DNA from: Ophioderma brevispina
Lineage: Eukaryota; Echinodermata; Ophiuroidea; Amphilepidida; Ophiodermatidae
Length of the DNA: 64,000 nucleotides
Assembly: GCA_023653785.1 (NCBI GenBank)
Contig: JAMKCH010072648.1
Location: forward strand, 30,132-94,131
Direction: 5' to 3'
Below are positions 1 to 12,837 of this stretch, piece after piece. The position numbers and the translations under genes were made by a program. Within the stretch, counting starts at the first letter, position 1, and every line of letters starts with the position of its first letter. The notes beneath the pieces were generated by a model. That model did no database searches. It saw nothing but the letters and a program-made list of their open reading frames with translations, and was not told the origin of the DNA.

Positions 1-857
1 TTTCCTTGCTTTCAGCTCACTACACATACCTCAAGGGATTTGGTACTGATCTGAAAGACTCACATGCACGGTCTGAGCTACATTTTGTTTTCAACACTCG
101 CCATTTGCGAGTACCCCAACCAGTCTGTGTAAACACTCTGGTATAGGGGCCAAGAAAAAAGATAACAAAGTAAGAGAAGATTTCAGTAGATTCCAAAGGC
201 CTGACTGACTAATGGAGGTTTTGGTAAAAGGTACTGATGTGAATCGTTAGTGATGAAACATGGAAAAATTGACAGTACTGATCACAAAATGCATTTTAAG
301 AGTGTTCATCTCTAACGATTAACATGGACAACTGTACAAAAAACCCCCAAATGGAAGCCAATGCATTGTTGGGAAGATACTGATATTTTCTCTTTACAAA
401 TGTTCCAATTTGAAGTTAACCGTAAGTAGAAGCTATACATGATTTCAAGGGATTAGAGCAATAAGGTCCCATCTGCAATAGCTGACCAGGTGTTAGTTCT
501 TGGGCAGGTCTGACACTAATAAGAACACAACTGACAAAATGGGCAGCTATATTTGCAGATGGGGCCTTCTTGGAGTAAACGCTTGATATCTAAGAGTACG
601 TTATTTCGAGATTGGATGAGTTCCTCGGGGAAGCGGTTAGGGTAGGTAAGAGAAACCCATTTCTGCAGGAAAATGGAGAGTGAAAAGTATTGATAGTAGT
701 GGTAAATTACATAATGAGTTTTGAATTAAAAAAAATTCTACTGCATGTAACCGAATAAAAGTGAGTGGAAACAATGACTAACACCCTGGGGACTAAACCA
801 TCAAGTTTTGAAATTGATCCATTTGATCACTGGATGGATACTCTACTAACTGACGGT
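1..857. other. No recognised feature
   Basis: I see no open frame of note, no TIR pair and no tandem repeat here. The sequence is AT-rich and looks single-copy within the window. Confidence 0.5.
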
Positions 858-1155
858 GTCGGTGCCAGTGGCGGCGCCACAGGTGGCATGGGGGGGGGGG
901 GCTTTTGCCCCAAAATTGTTTTCTTGCCCCCCCCTCCCGAACGAAAGAAACATGAGCAGATTTTGTGGCAATAATTGGGGGGAAAAAATATAAACTTTGG
1001 GCCAAAATTGCTTAAAAAAAAAAATCTCCAATATTTGATACTTTGCTCCCCCCAGGAATTTCACTTTTGCCCCCCCCCAAAAAAATTCAGTTTGCTCCCA
1101 CCCCCCCCATTTTTCCCCCAGAAAAAAGAGGTTCTGGCGCCGCACTGGTCGGTGC
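858..1155. mobile_element. hAT-like miniature element with perfect 8-bp TSD
   Basis: The element body is 866-1147. The left end CAGTGGCGGCGCCA matches the reverse complement of the right end (CAGTGCGGCGCCAGA). The 8 bases gtcggtgc occur exactly on both sides, at 858-865 and 1148-1155. Ends beginning CAGTG with an 8-bp duplication are the hAT signature. The 282-bp interior is poly-G/poly-C rich with no coding capacity, so it is non-autonomous. Frames crossing it on both strands are low complexity and not genes. Confidence 0.8.
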
Positions 1156-1354
1156 CGGCTTGGCGTAAAAAAATTACCCAATTTTAGCAAAAATATCAGC
1201 GATTTGCGACCAAAATTGGTTAACAATATCAAAATTGGGAGGAAGGACCTCTGATAGCCGAAAATAGCTAGACTAATTTCGCTGTGTTGATGTTTTTTGC
1301 ATGAACCCCCGGGGATCGGGCTCTGATCGCACCCCAAGATACGCCACTGTATGA

Positions 1355-1725
1355 GATAATAATAATAAGAATAATAGCAGCTATTTATATAGCGCCTTAT
1401 GCTACTTGGCCTCTAAGCGCTTTCACAAATGGCCCGGTCTGATCACTTTTGGCCTAACCATACCATACACCATTTTAAGCATCATTTCAAGGGATGCCAG
1501 CCATCGGGAGCACGCTTCCCTTATCAGCAAACAGACATCGAGATAACCAGCAAGCCGGGACCCAGCTTCCCAATACGCACGGTAAATCGGGACATAAGCT
1601 GTGGATTTTCTGCTCCGGGAAATTAACAAGACCGTACTCGCACAGAGCTCGAATGCACGCTATACGCATAGATGGAGCATCACTGTAGTCCGAGCGCTTA
1701 CCTGCTTGAGCTATCTTGTCGCTAA
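1355..1725 (-). mobile_element. tRNA-derived SINE with ATT tail
   Basis: On the minus strand an A-box-like GATAGCTCAAGCAGG near 1715 begins a tRNA-like head, with a weak B-box-like GCATTCGAGCTC near 1650. The copy ends in a module containing AGCGCTTAGAGG and TATAAATAGC, followed by an ATT-rich tail that reads as aataataat on the plus strand at 1355-1377. The same end module occurs at 23461-23525. The head is decayed, so the exact 5' boundary is approximate. Confidence 0.55.
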
Positions 1726-1795
1726 GCAATATAACAACGTATGGGCATTGGGTGAATAAACACATTTTAATCAATAGGGATCAATTTTGAAACGA

Positions 1796-2336
1796 TTAAA
1801 GCAATACAGTACAGTTTGTAAGAGTGCCTCAAATTTTCTGGATATTTTGAGATATTTACACGATTGCATTAGTATTGACTAGTCAAACAAATTCCTGGGA
1901 ATGTTAGAGCTCAAACTCTCTATGTGTCGCAAAGAAGAATTTTGTAATTAGAATACATTAATATCGGAGATCTCAGATAATAATCAAAAACGGCTGCTGG
2001 AAATGTCCGTCCATGTGCAATAGCCGGGAATTACCATGTACGTGTCCTACGCCCATCCATTAGTTTTGTTCTGCTCGGGTCATGCAGTCCCAAGTTTCAG
2101 AGATCATTTTCATGAGGTGACACTATTTCATCATGGACAGACATCATGTGGGTTTTTTTATTTCCAGCTCTGCCTTTAGTACAATCTGGGATCCCAATTC
2201 TAATCACCAAAATGGCTTATTCAGGATAAATTGGCATTCGCAGGTAGTTTCCTAACAATTAACCAACATACGGGCAAAAATATCAAAATTTGAAATTGGG
2301 GGCGCTCTTCAAAAAAATGCGCTGTTAGGCTGTTAA
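1796..2336 (+). mobile_element. TTAA miniature element, family A (copy 1)
   Basis: The body is 1800-2332, flanked by TTAA at 1796-1799 and 2333-2336. The ends are inverted: the left begins AGCAATACAGTACAG, and the right end read in reverse carries the GAAGAGCGCCCCCAATTT module typical of family A. The interior matches four other copies (31.2, 32.2, 59.7 and 63.1 kb). No coding capacity is visible. Confidence 0.75.
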
Positions 2337-2751
2337 TCAATCAACCAACCCATCACAAAATGAACCTTTTCCAACAACAACTTGCATACTCTACTGGCCA
2401 CCTTTAAAATAAAACCTGTGTTAGGAAAGTGACCCCAGGAAAATAGGACTCGGACCAAGTAATTGTGTCTCTTTCACATTGCTTTGTCAAACACTTGAAA
2501 CCTAAATCTTCTAGTGTGGAGTTTTGTGTTTCTAGTTTTTCTTTAGGTTTAAAATCAGTTATATAATACTAAAGGAGCGTGTTTCCGATCGCTTTTGGGA
2601 CCACCCCTGATTTACCTGGAAGTATTATCAAATTTGATATCAGCTGACAGGGCGTATTTTTCTCATTGTCATCCTGGAAATGTCAGCCTTCAATCCAGTT
2701 CACTCCCAAGATATAACAAAAACTGCCGAATTGTGTTGCCGAATTAGTGGG
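2337..2751. other. No recognised feature
   Basis: This is AT-rich spacer between an A and an F element. I found no repeat partner in the window. Confidence 0.4.
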
Positions 2752-3104
2752 TTAAAGTTGCACGAGAGATTTTGGTGACCCATATCTTGTGTGTCATATG
2801 TAGTGATTTCCTATAGATAAGACACATTAAGACCCCCAATAGAATGTCTTATAACATGTGTCTTTGGGTACAGAAATGTCTTGACGTGTAAACAAAATGC
2901 GATTTTCTTCTCGCTTAATTTCAATATTGATTTCTCCTATACGAAATTAGAATAGTCACGATTTTTGTACAAAGAAATATTTGTTTCACATGGGACATTT
3001 CTGATAGAAAGCTTTACCTAAGTGCAAAAATTAGTTTTTTTCACATTTTTAGGGACACCTGTTATAAATGTGAAATCTCTCATTGCCCCTTTACGCGCAT
3101 AATA
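2752..3104 (+). mobile_element. TTAA miniature element, family F (copy 1)
   Basis: TTAA lies at 2752-2755 and a degenerate TTAC at 3101-3104. The left end AGTTGCACGAGAGATTTT and the right end read in reverse (GGGGCAATGAGAGATTT) form the family F TIR. The internal markers CTCCTATACGAAATTAGAA and AGGGACACCTG recur at 33.1-33.4, 50.1-50.4 and 62.8-63.1 kb. It is non-coding. Confidence 0.7.
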
Positions 3105-5170
3105 TTAGCACAGTATTGATAGGGCGTTGCGATATGCACTTATTACTTCTACTGTCAAAACCGCAATTTTGTTTCCCACGATATTTGATTTGGCGTTATC
3201 CAAGTGCCGCTCTCATACAAGAGAGACAAGGGATATAAAGCCGGAACAAGCACCTTTAGTGGTAATGCATGGCTTCTAAACATGAGAACAGTGGCATCAC
3301 CGACTGGTGCCCTCTGGCGCCAAAAAGCGGGCACGATATAGCCCAAAATAAACGTTTTTCAGATCATCCCTCTTCTCTTCGGCCATTTTCGACATGTTCA
3401 ACTTTAAATTGGAGCAAAATTAATGTAAACTTGGATTTTTGCACATTTTCCTTTACTCAGAAACTTAATGGGAGCAAATCCCACCGGAGACTTTATAATT
3501 TTGGCCCTCTGGGGCGTGTCGATTTTGGAATGTTTCCCCTTTGGATTTTCCACCTTCCTGATTGACGATGTTTTGAGGCAGCTTTTTCCTAGTTGAAAGG
3601 TGAAACTTTCCAGGGAGCAGAAAAGAAGGGCTGATTGGCAGATTTCAAGTTGCGTTGTTTTTTTCCGGGTCAATGTCTCTAGGGTGGCACCCTTGCCCAC
3701 CTGCCCTGTTTACCTACTGCCAAAAACAGACCTCCACCCAGACAAAAATGAAATAAGCACCTTGAACGTTCAAGGGGGTTGAACTTATCATCAATCTCGA
3801 CAGGCCTATTTTTTCTCTCAAGTAGAATAACCCCATAATGGTATAACAAGAAGAAGCAATGTGATTGATGTTTTACTTCAAACAAGAATACCCTGGCAAA
3901 CAATTTTCAACCATTACACAAAACATTCCAGACAAAACGTATTGGCAAATTTCTTTGCGGAGTTTAGTAATTTTTGTTAATTTTAATAAGTTAAAAATCA
4001 GTTACTAAATGCCAAATCCTATCTTAAGGTAACTAATTTTGAGTGTGAAACACAAACTTCTTGAATTGTTTGATATCAGCATGTAAAACGGGATATATAA
4101 CACAGTCGAATTTAACACTTTTACACACCCTGACTACCATAAAAATCGTAAACATTAGAGTTGGTAGAAACTGCTCAGTGAATATCCCTGCCTAAAAACT
4201 AGGATTTGTTTGGACTCAATCATTTAGAACCCCTTTCACAATGGCCGATATTAATAAGTCATAAAATGGGTGACGATACAAATGTTGAGAATTTGTCTAG
4301 AAAAGTTGACTTTTTTATTTAATCCAAAAATCACGTTTTATTAATTAGCTGTGTAAAATGCTACGCGTGGACAACAGGCATACCCTTAGAGATCCGTCAC
4401 ATATTCACCAAGCCCTACAAATGCTACCTGACGGCACTGAACACACCACTTCTTTCTTTCAGGTGGTGTTTCGTGCCTTAAAGAACTTTGAAAAGGTGAA
4501 GATGAGCGGGATGACAGAAGTGTAAATATTGGCCGATTTTAATTATGGCTTTGAGAAAGGTAAGAGGTCTAATTGGCCGGTGGGTAACCACCAACAGAGT
4601 GACCTATTTCTAAGGGTTGGGATTAATAGGTGAGATAGTAGCATGATGTCTATTGTCACTATATTGTCAAGTAACAATTGGGTATTTAAAAGCGGAGAAA
4701 TGGTAGATTGTTGTGTGTGAGCTGGAAACCAGCCAAAAAAAAGGTGTGAGTTGAAAGTATCCTGTGAGTTGAAAGTAAAAAAACGTACTAGGTAGAAATT
4801 CTTATGAGGAGTTACAATGAATAGCGCACTTTGCCGGTCTCGATGGACACATGATGGGTACACGTTAATTGGAATTGTTTGTGTGGGGGGTGAAAATTGA
4901 TCGATACATCTACATTACTGGTAAATTTATGGAAACCTTTCTTGGACAAATGGGAAAATTATGCGTGTGCTTTGAAATCACAGGTACAAATATGCAGTTG
5001 CATGCAACATGGCATGGAAATGTCAAATCATGTACTGGCTACATATGGTTACGCTCTAAGAAAGTGAAATAGGAACTGCACTGTGATGCTTGGAAACAAC
5101 TTTAAGGCTGAATTTTGTTATATTGTTGAAAATTAAATCTGTACAAGCTGTAAAGTGTGCCACACCATAT
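3105..5170. other. No recognised feature
   Basis: Short open frames occur on both strands, none longer than about 106 codons, and none has a recognisable domain or a conserved copy. I see no paired inverted ends. It may be single-copy intergenic or intronic DNA. Confidence 0.4.
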
Positions 5171-5174
5171 AAAA

Positions 5175-5335
5175 AATACACCATACAGAAATTACAGGCA
5201 TAGTTAGCCTATGGGACGGTGGGAAAACCGCAAGATCGGGATCAGCTCAATTATGAGAATAAGCTTTCTCAAGGAAGTCTAGTGATCTATGAATAAACAA
5301 AGAAGTGCTGAATGAAATCACAAAAGCACCTTTAA
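5175..5335 (+). mobile_element. Family C TTAA element, 3' part
   Basis: The motifs GCCTATGGGA, AACCGCAAGATCGGGATCAG and AATAAACAAAGAAGTGCTGA followed by GCACC-TTTAA match the right half of intact C elements at 46772-47112 and 47786-48105. The terminal TTAA is at 5332-5335. The left half is missing or unrecognisable. Confidence 0.6.
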
Positions 5336-6029
5336 CCATTAAGCTTACTTATCCCATCTGTTGGTAAGACAAAACAGTTTATTTTAAAACACTACAGAGA
5401 AATATATAAAGTTAAAAACACTAATAAAATCATCTGTCCAATGATTGCTTGTAGTTGATTCTAAATTCTTACTCTAAAAATATAGAAATCCATAAGTCCA
5501 TTTGGATTAAAATTTGATTTTATAATTTTCTTGAATTGTGGCACTTCCATACTTGTTTTTGCTAATTATCTAATTAAATATGCCAATAATAAGCCGATCT
5601 TGATGTATTCTTTTTCAGTGGGCGAAATAAAAAATAGTCAAACCTAAAATCTAGTAAGAAGGACATAAATCCTTAGACAAAAGTTGGAACTGTTTTGGTG
5701 GCCACTCATATTGTAATGCTATCTATATGCGGCTAATAATAAAATGGCAAGGTGTTTCAAAGTAGGTTACGTGTCATAGCTGCTTTAATTCAAAAGCTCA
5801 AAATTTAGAGTCCTGTTGTACTTTGCGTGAATAAAGTGACCAAACTGCCTAACTTTTTGCCCTTTGACTATATCAGTACCAAAAGTGGCTACTTTATTGT
5901 CAAAAGTGTTTAATTTTTTACTTTTAATCAAAAACTTCAGCAAAAGTGGACCTTTGCCCTTTTTGGTCCCCGCAACTTAGTTGGCAAAGGGGACAATAGA
6001 AATGCCCGCGTAGGTGTGTGTGTGTGTGT
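5336..6029. other. No recognised feature
   Basis: AT-rich DNA with several short 'caaaagtgg' style echoes at 5870-5960. I see no gene or element ends. Confidence 0.4.
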
Positions 6030-6286
6030 CCACACAATACCGGATTAGGCAAGTGTGGGTGTCCATCGTCGTAACATAGATGCATCACAAGTAGGCGTTG
6101 GCTGGGCTGTAAAGTGGGTCATGTGACATAGTTCAAAGGTCAAATATGGTCACAAATAGGGTCAAATTTGGTAAAAATAGGGTTATATTGTTATAAAGCC
6201 TTGTAAACATGAGATCGTTTGATTTTAATGCAAGTGTGGGTGTCAATCTTTGCACCATAGATGGCACCCAAGTAGACGGTGGATGA
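6030..6286 (+). repeat. AGGTCA-rich tandem repeat, left part
   Basis: A short GT run (6013-6030) leads into repeated phrases with 'caagtgtgggtgtc', 'accatagatg' and 'ggtcaaat'. The same type of repeat resumes directly after the transposon ending at 8561, so one array was split by insertion. Confidence 0.6.
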
Positions 6287-8569
6287 GTTCGGAGCACTGA
6301 TCTCGACACACTGGATAGGCTGTCGACGCTCGAACGTGAGGAAAACGGAAGTGCAACGGTGGCCCTTATGCTCTACCCAAGAACCCGGACGTGCACGTAC
6401 AAAGGAATAGGGGAACTACGGGAGAAAAAGGGTTCAGAATAGGCGATTAATTGCGTGTAGGTCAAGGTTTGTCAATTATTGGTTTGATTTTCGAGTATGG
6501 GCGGGTATGTTCGAACAAAATATGATTCAAAATGTTTTAAAAAGTCTTTAAAATGCCATATTTCAGGTTTTCAGCTCACAGAAACAGTAATTCATGCAGT
6601 AACCATGGTAACTGAGTAAGTGGTAACTGAGTAAGTGCTTTGACTACTAGTATTCACAGATATATTAGATATTATTAATCCTCCTTCAAGATTTTTTTTC
6701 CGATTTACCATTCCCCCCCCTTCTGAGCACGCAATTGACTTGGTGCCCTCCCAAAGTGACGGACGGGGGGGGGGTACTCCTTTGGGTTTGGGGGAGAAGA
6801 AGCAACGCGCATAGTATGGCACGGGAATACCACAGACACTTTTTGGTACCAATGGATAGCTATCATACTCTTTTCATTGATAGCAAAATGAGTACCAATA
6901 TGCCCAGCATAAGGCCTACTTCAAAGTGACGTCATATCACCAAAAACATGAAAAAAAGTTAGGAGTATCTAATTTTCATGCGGTTTGGGCTTTACATGAT
7001 GGGAAATGACTATTTTTTACATTAGTGATGTTTTTGAGTAAATTGAAAAATATCAATTTTCCACCCTATATCATGTATTTTCACTCTTTCCTTAACTTAT
7101 GACATAATTTATTGGGAATGTTGGTACTTATTTGATACCAATGGAAAGAGAAAACGCAAAGCTATCTTAGGGTACCAAATTTATAGGAATCGGATGTGTA
7201 AAAAGGAAAATCATACGGGGTGGTACCCCCACCACCCCCCCCCCCCGCCCCAGAGAAATTGTTGTTACAAAAAATGGCTCAGGTAGACGAGAGTTAAGTA
7301 TTCCTTTTCTTTCTGGAAATGACCTCGTGTCTCTTTTTACAGGCTTTAAGAGATTTGGGGGCATGCACGTTCTATTTAAAAAAAATATTACTTAAGATAT
7401 TTTGGAATAAAATTCCTGGGGGGGGGGTTCTTGAATTTTGGTCGGGGACCAATGCTCGTTCCAAAAAAAGCGACAATAGCTGCAAATGTGGGACAACCTC
7501 TAGGGGTATAAAATTCACAATAATGAAGTTCTAGGGGGTATCAAATTCAGTTGTGATTGTGACTGGTTCAATGATAAAAATAGGCAAATGTAACCTAAAC
7601 ATATCAGCAAAATAAACCCCGAGTGTGTAATTTTTCTTGCAATATAGCAAGTGTATTTTTTTTTATTTTAAAAAAAACCCTGAAAACTAGTAAAATTTCA
7701 CCAAAAACTGGCTCCGTTAGACTCCCCTTAGGGGTTTATTTTAACTGAAAATTGGTCTTGTTAACCTTTAGGGGTCAATTTCAGAACTCCTGGAATGACC
7801 ATGGGCACCCAACAACCCCCCGCCCTCGGATAAAATCTCGCTTTGAAGAAAAGATAATGCACTGCAGTCTATGGGGTCAGTATAGTGCACAAAATCATTG
7901 TTTAAATCAACTTAAATTAAATTGGAAGGAACTGAAATTTTGGTCCTTGACCTTGGGATTTATAAGCTAGTCTAGTGACATGGGTTGTTGATAAATGTAA
8001 AAATCACAAGCTATCCCTTAGGCCTAATGTGATTCCATTTCTACATGTATCCAGCTAAAAGGACTCATGAATTAAATACGAATGTAAGTGAACTACAGGT
8101 ATTAGCGCCCATACTAGTATTCCCATGGAGTCATAGCATTTTAGAGCACAACACTATACATGTATTGTGGTCTAGTGGCAATGCAAGTGCATACAGTAAT
8201 ATGTACAGTGTAGGCCTATATAGGCTTACGACGTGTGTACCCACCAGAATACCCCAGTATCATCACTAACGGTCGCAAAAATTGCCTAGAAATCAGTTTG
8301 TTACTCTACTCACAGTTAATTTCAGGCCAAACGGGCCAGTACTCCATGCAAATTGGCAAAACGCTTGATAGTTTTTCCGATATGACAAGGAAAGTACTTT
8401 ATAAAATAGGCATACGTGTATACTCATCCATAGAAACCCGTGCAACAGAAACGTGAACGTTTTGGGTTTTGAGCAAAAGGGACGTGTGGAAAAACTTCGG
8501 TTTCTCACCGGCTCGCTATTCAATCGAGTGGAGACAGCCTATCCAGTGTGTAAGATCAGTGGTTCGGAG
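6287..8569 (+). mobile_element. D1: 2.3-kb non-autonomous DNA transposon, 8-bp TSD
   Basis: The body is 6295-8561. The exact 8-mer gttcggag flanks it at 6287-6294 and 8562-8569. The left end CACTGATCTCGACACACTGG pairs with the right end read in reverse (CACTGATCTTACACACTGG). Inverted similarity continues for about 110 bp, including GGATAGGCTGTC. A second copy of the whole unit lies at 16442-18746. No transposase frame is present; the longest internal frames are under 90 codons and not shared in frame between copies. An 8-bp TSD with CA-starting ends fits the hAT or P superfamilies; I cannot choose between them. Confidence 0.85.
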
Positions 8570-9104
8570 GTGGAGCATGTGGCATGGGTCAAGGTCAAAT
8601 GTGGTCAAAAATGGGATTAATTGCTACCAGCCTTGGCATTGTGGCCAGGATGATGAAACGTTGTGGGTGTGGTCAACATTCAGCGCCAAAAATTGAAGGT
8701 CCTTTCAAGGTCATGCGGGGTCATTCAAGTTAAAATGGGATAAAATTGCTATAACCCTTGACAAATGTGGTAGGTAACTGGGGGTGTAGTCATCAATTCA
8801 CTGCCAAAAAACTTGACGGTCATTTCAAGGTCATGTGGGTCATTCAAGGTCACACCACTCCGTAGTTGGTAGGATGATGAAACTTGTTAGGTGTGGCTGG
8901 CAGCATTCAGTAGTGCCCAAAAAATGAAGGTCATTTCAAGGTCTGCATGGTCATCCACGTCAAATCACTAAGTTGTGTAGATGATGAAACTTGGTGTGTG
9001 TGTCAACATTCAGTGCAAAATTTTAATGGTCATTTCAAGGTCTTGTGGGTCAACCAAGGTCAAATCCATACACATGGTATTATAGTCATGAAAATGAATG
9101 GGTG
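8570..9104 (+). repeat. AGGTCA-rich tandem repeat, right part
   Basis: About four diverged units of roughly 120-130 bp. Each has 'gatgatgaaac', 'caacattcagtgcc', 'gaaggtcatttcaaggtca' and 'gggtcattcaaggtc'. The AGGTCA hexamer occurs many times. A further fragment follows the element at 9107-9417, up to about 9475. Confidence 0.75.
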
Positions 9105-9419
9105 TATAGTCGGTACAGAATAAGGCGACCAATTGCGCGTCTGACGTAATTTGACGGTGCAGAACAATGTCGGCTTGATAATAATCTGTGAACATTAAAG
9201 CTTATTGAAACAAGGTTTACTTAATTAATTATTGTATCGTGCATCGAAAACCAGACTAAGATAGGGCCAGTTGTGACATTTTAAATCATATTTTTTTCGA
9301 ACATGCCCCGCCCTACTACACATTCAAACCACTCACTGTCCGCGTCGCGCTGATTGACACACCATAACATTCTTAACTATGACTCGTCAATTGTGTCGGA
9401 CAATTCTGTCCTGACTATA
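9105..9419. mobile_element. TA-flanked miniature element
   Basis: Ends TAGTCGGTACAGAAT (from 9107) and, in reverse, TAGTCAGGACAGAAT (from 9417) form a TIR with weaker similarity for another 25 bp. TA flanks both sides. Internal 'cgaacatgccccgccc' resembles part of D1 in inverse orientation, so the two may share ancestry. It is inserted in the AGGTCA repeat, which resumes at about 9450. Confidence 0.6.
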
Positions 9420-9479
9420 GTAGCATTCATTGTCAAGAAAATTTTGACAAGGTCATTTCAAGGTCAGTCAGGGTCTCTA

Positions 9480-10390
9480 CGGCAATAACTAAAATAGTTG
9501 TATGGTCAATTAGTCACTCATTGATCCCGTTCAAATTGCAACTGCATGGCGCAGCCCTCCGTGTTTGAGAACACTTATTTCCATCACAAGTCTCCCTGTG
9601 ATCTTAAAATTATATTTTCCTCCATTTACTATCGGACGGCGGGGACCTTTTGTTTTCGAGAACCGCCTTGTTGAAATTGGAAACCCCCTTCCCCATGGGC
9701 CTACCCTTAAGGTGTTCTACATATTAGTCTCATTGCACCACTCCCCCTTGGTTTTGATGACATACATTGCAGGGTCAACCACACTTCAAAATAACTGGCC
9801 ATATTAGTTTCTTTATGGATAAATGAGTGAAATCTGACATCCTTAGTGATTTGATTGATATGTGCACAGATTATACTAGGGGAGACACTCAGATATAAAC
9901 TTGGTATAAACTTAGTGTTTACGGATGTCCGTCCTTACTATACTCAGTTCGAACTCAACCTTCAGGGTGACGTCACTGTGTATGTTAGTTTTCTTGCCCT
10001 ATATATATATAAGCCTACCAAAATATACAAAATAACAAAAATATTACACACACACACAAATAAAGGCGGCACAATAAACGCAGATGAAGCAGAGTCACCT
10101 TTAACTTGTTTCCAGTGGTGGCGAGCTGGGTGGGACAGGGGGCATGGCCCCCTCTAATTTCTAAAAGTGGTTGAATAATCACTTTAGGCCTTGTCATATC
10201 TTCATGAGATAACAAGTTTTTAAGTATTACAATTGCTCATATAAGTGCCAAGTGGTCCCTCCATCTTTGAAAATAATTCTGCCACGCTGATCATACCTCT
10301 GATCACCATCAAATAGTACCACCTAAATATCTTTATGGACCCTTACACTTTTCTTACACTGCCTCTGATTGGATTACATCAATAACCTCT
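9480..10390. other. Mostly unrecognised; one-sided hAT-like end
   Basis: A CAGTGGTGGCGAGCTGG motif at about 10112 resembles a hAT-like left end, but I see no matching right end. A short CA run lies at 10047-10058. The open frames have no recognisable domains. Confidence 0.35.
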
Positions 10391-10460
10391 TAAACGCATT
10401 TCATGATACACAGCCCGGCCCTGTCCCCCGATTTACCTCAAGAAAGAGATTTTTTATATG
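10389..10460 (+). mobile_element. Family C left-end fragment
   Basis: TTAA, then ACGCATTTCATGATACACAG and 'ctgtcccccgatttacct', matches the start of family C elements at 46772 and 47786. The 3' part was not found. Confidence 0.5.
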
Positions 10461-11380
10461 ACCCAACGTAGGCTATAGTATGTTTTTGATCTTATGTGCA
10501 CATTGAATCTACTTTATAGAAAATCATAACTCATACTTAAAATCAAAATTGGGTGCTGAGAAGAACACATAATTTTGTATAAACTTTTACGAATTAATAT
10601 TCAAGATACATTTCTATAAAGCCTTCCCTGCAAACAAAGTGTTCAACAGATTAAATTTTTTTGTGGTGCAACACAACCTGTAAAAACAACTGGTGACGTC
10701 TGCATACTAGACAGGCATCAAAGCACTAGACCGTTGGATTGGGTTTCTTTTATTTGTGAGTTTTATACAGGAATACCGTTTCCCCCCCAGTGTATATCGT
10801 GAGAGTTTCCATAAACCCAACCCATCTGACTCACTTTCTGACACACTTATGAATTTTGGGAACCTTAACAAATAAACGCTGTGCTTTATTCCGCGAATGG
10901 TTTCCGAATTCATAATTGTGTCCGAAAAATTGTGTCAAATGTGTCAGGTTACGGAAACTCCCCGACTTGTTGTGCTGGTTTTTGTAGATCCCACTTCCTA
11001 CCATTTATAGTCGGGTCATCTTTAGGGTGGTCCTTTTCAGAAGCCTTGTCACGTGTGATGGTATCCATCTATAGTTCCAAGTTACCCCCGGGAATTTGTC
11101 AGGCCCAACATGATTGATTCATTTCTAAAGAGAAAGAGGACTCCTGAAACATACCTTGGATGTTATTATGAAATCATAGCTGATGAGTTAATTGCTTCCA
11201 CTGCTCCATGTTTTCCTTTCTTACACAACAAATTTCTTCATAGGAATTTTAGATCTCTATGGCATATCCACAAGTAACCCACCCACATGGGTACCACATT
11301 GCTGACACAAAAGGCAAGAATGATCCATTAACAGTACCAAACCACTAGTCACCCTCGCATCCTGCATGCTTCCATTGAAC
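10461..11380. other. No recognised feature
   Basis: Single-copy-looking DNA. The open frames (68 to 78 codons) have no recognisable family. Confidence 0.35.
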
Positions 11381-11384
11381 TTTT

Positions 11385-11535
11385 AAACCTATACTTTGTC
11401 GTCCATCTGCATTAAGCGCCACAACAAAAAATTTCAAGTGAACCAACAGGCTCATCCCAACCAAGCAAATAAAAAATATTGTGGGGAGGGCACCGACCCC
11501 TACTCCCCCCAAAAAAAAAAAATACTTGTGTAGAA
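11385..11535 (+). mobile_element. Degenerate fragment related to the 61-kb hAT-like element
   Basis: The order 'aacctatact', 'tttcaagtga', 'gggctcatc/aggctcatc', 'caacc' and 'attg(t/g)ggg', then a C-rich end, parallels 61310-61430 in the element at 61072-61452. Its own ends are not visible. Confidence 0.45.
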
Positions 11536-11549
11536 CCATGATAGGCTCA

Positions 11550-11703
11550 TAACAAGTTTGGTCTCAAAAGAATTTTTTTTGTTTTTTTTTAAAAAAATGC
11601 TAATGCAAAATGCGGGAATTTAAAATAAAAATATTTCATAAAAATAATGCCCTAAAAGACCATTTTAACAAAATGCAGGTGCTCTTCTGAGACAAACTTG
11701 TTT
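11550..11703. mobile_element. Small inverted-repeat element
   Basis: ACAAGTTTGGTCTCAAAAGAA at the left is mirrored by TTCTGAGACAAACTTGT at the right, about 150 bp apart. The interior is AT-rich. No target duplication is clear. Confidence 0.45.
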
Positions 11704-12835
11704 TGGTTTTTATGGCCAATAAGGTGAATAACATGGTCTTTCATATATCCAGAAAATCCATTGTTGTAACTATTTATCGGGATGACCAGATTGAACTATG
11801 TAAAGTTTTCATCTTGATAGAATAACCTTCACTCAAAACCCCATCTGCAAAATTTCACGCTGGTATTTCACCGTTTTGATGTGGGAGCTAAAACTGATTT
11901 TGTAATCCCCAGAGTACTCTGTAAATAATACTGGTGACCAAATTGGGGCATTTTCCTCATAGCATCCACCCAAACGTCATTTAGCCCTAAAGATTTCACT
12001 GGGTAAAATGTGCAGATGTAGCCTTCTTCCGATATCAAAATTTAACCATTCGGTAAAAATATCGTGGGTTCTGGGACTATGCTTTTAGGGATTGGACCAT
12101 AAACCTGTTGTGAGATTTTTGAAATGTCAGTTTGTTTTAATTACAGATAGTTACCTAAAAATGCTCATTCCAAATTTTCAGTCCAATTGATTTTGTATTT
12201 TATGCACCAGTCCCCTTAGGATATGTGTGTATTTAGGTAACAAGAAATGTAATATTTGTTTAACTCTTTCAAAGGAAATGAATTAGTCAAACTAAAAACG
12301 AGAACTATGAATAGTTTTTTTTTAGTATTTGATATACCAAATCCCGTAATTCAAGGCAAAGCTGTGAGATGTGACGAAAATATCTTACAATGCTTCATTA
12401 AAATGACCAAGTTTGTGGACTTTTGGTGGAATTGGTCGGGAGACAATGGAGGATACATACCTTACATTTAGTGAATTTGGCTGCTTTTGTTCATTTTGGT
12501 CATTATATCCCTCTGCAATTTTCCAGAATTTGTGTTTGCTGTTCTTTTAATCTGTTAATTTTATGACTTTTATTACCATCCTCTTTAAAAGGAATATGCC
12601 TCTAACTATCTCCCCTAATTGAAAAGATATCCACTTGAACTTGTCACACATATGAAATTGTTTATGTGAGCTTGGGTTACCAAGGTGTGAACTAGAACGT
12701 GTCAGATGAGAGTTGAATTGACGTGCACCCGATACCTCCACATGTCAGCATATTTGAAATTGACTATACTCACAATGCCAACTTAACAATTGCCCATATA
12801 CCTTTGGCTATTTTCTTCAGCGGGCACACTGACTG
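11704..12835. other. No recognised feature
   Basis: No TIRs, tandem repeats or convincing coding frames seen. Confidence 0.35.
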
Positions 12836-12837
12836 GT

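Noticed and set aside
846..1337. 163-codon minus-strand frame
   Set aside because: It runs through a hAT-like miniature element with G and C homopolymers and has no domain.
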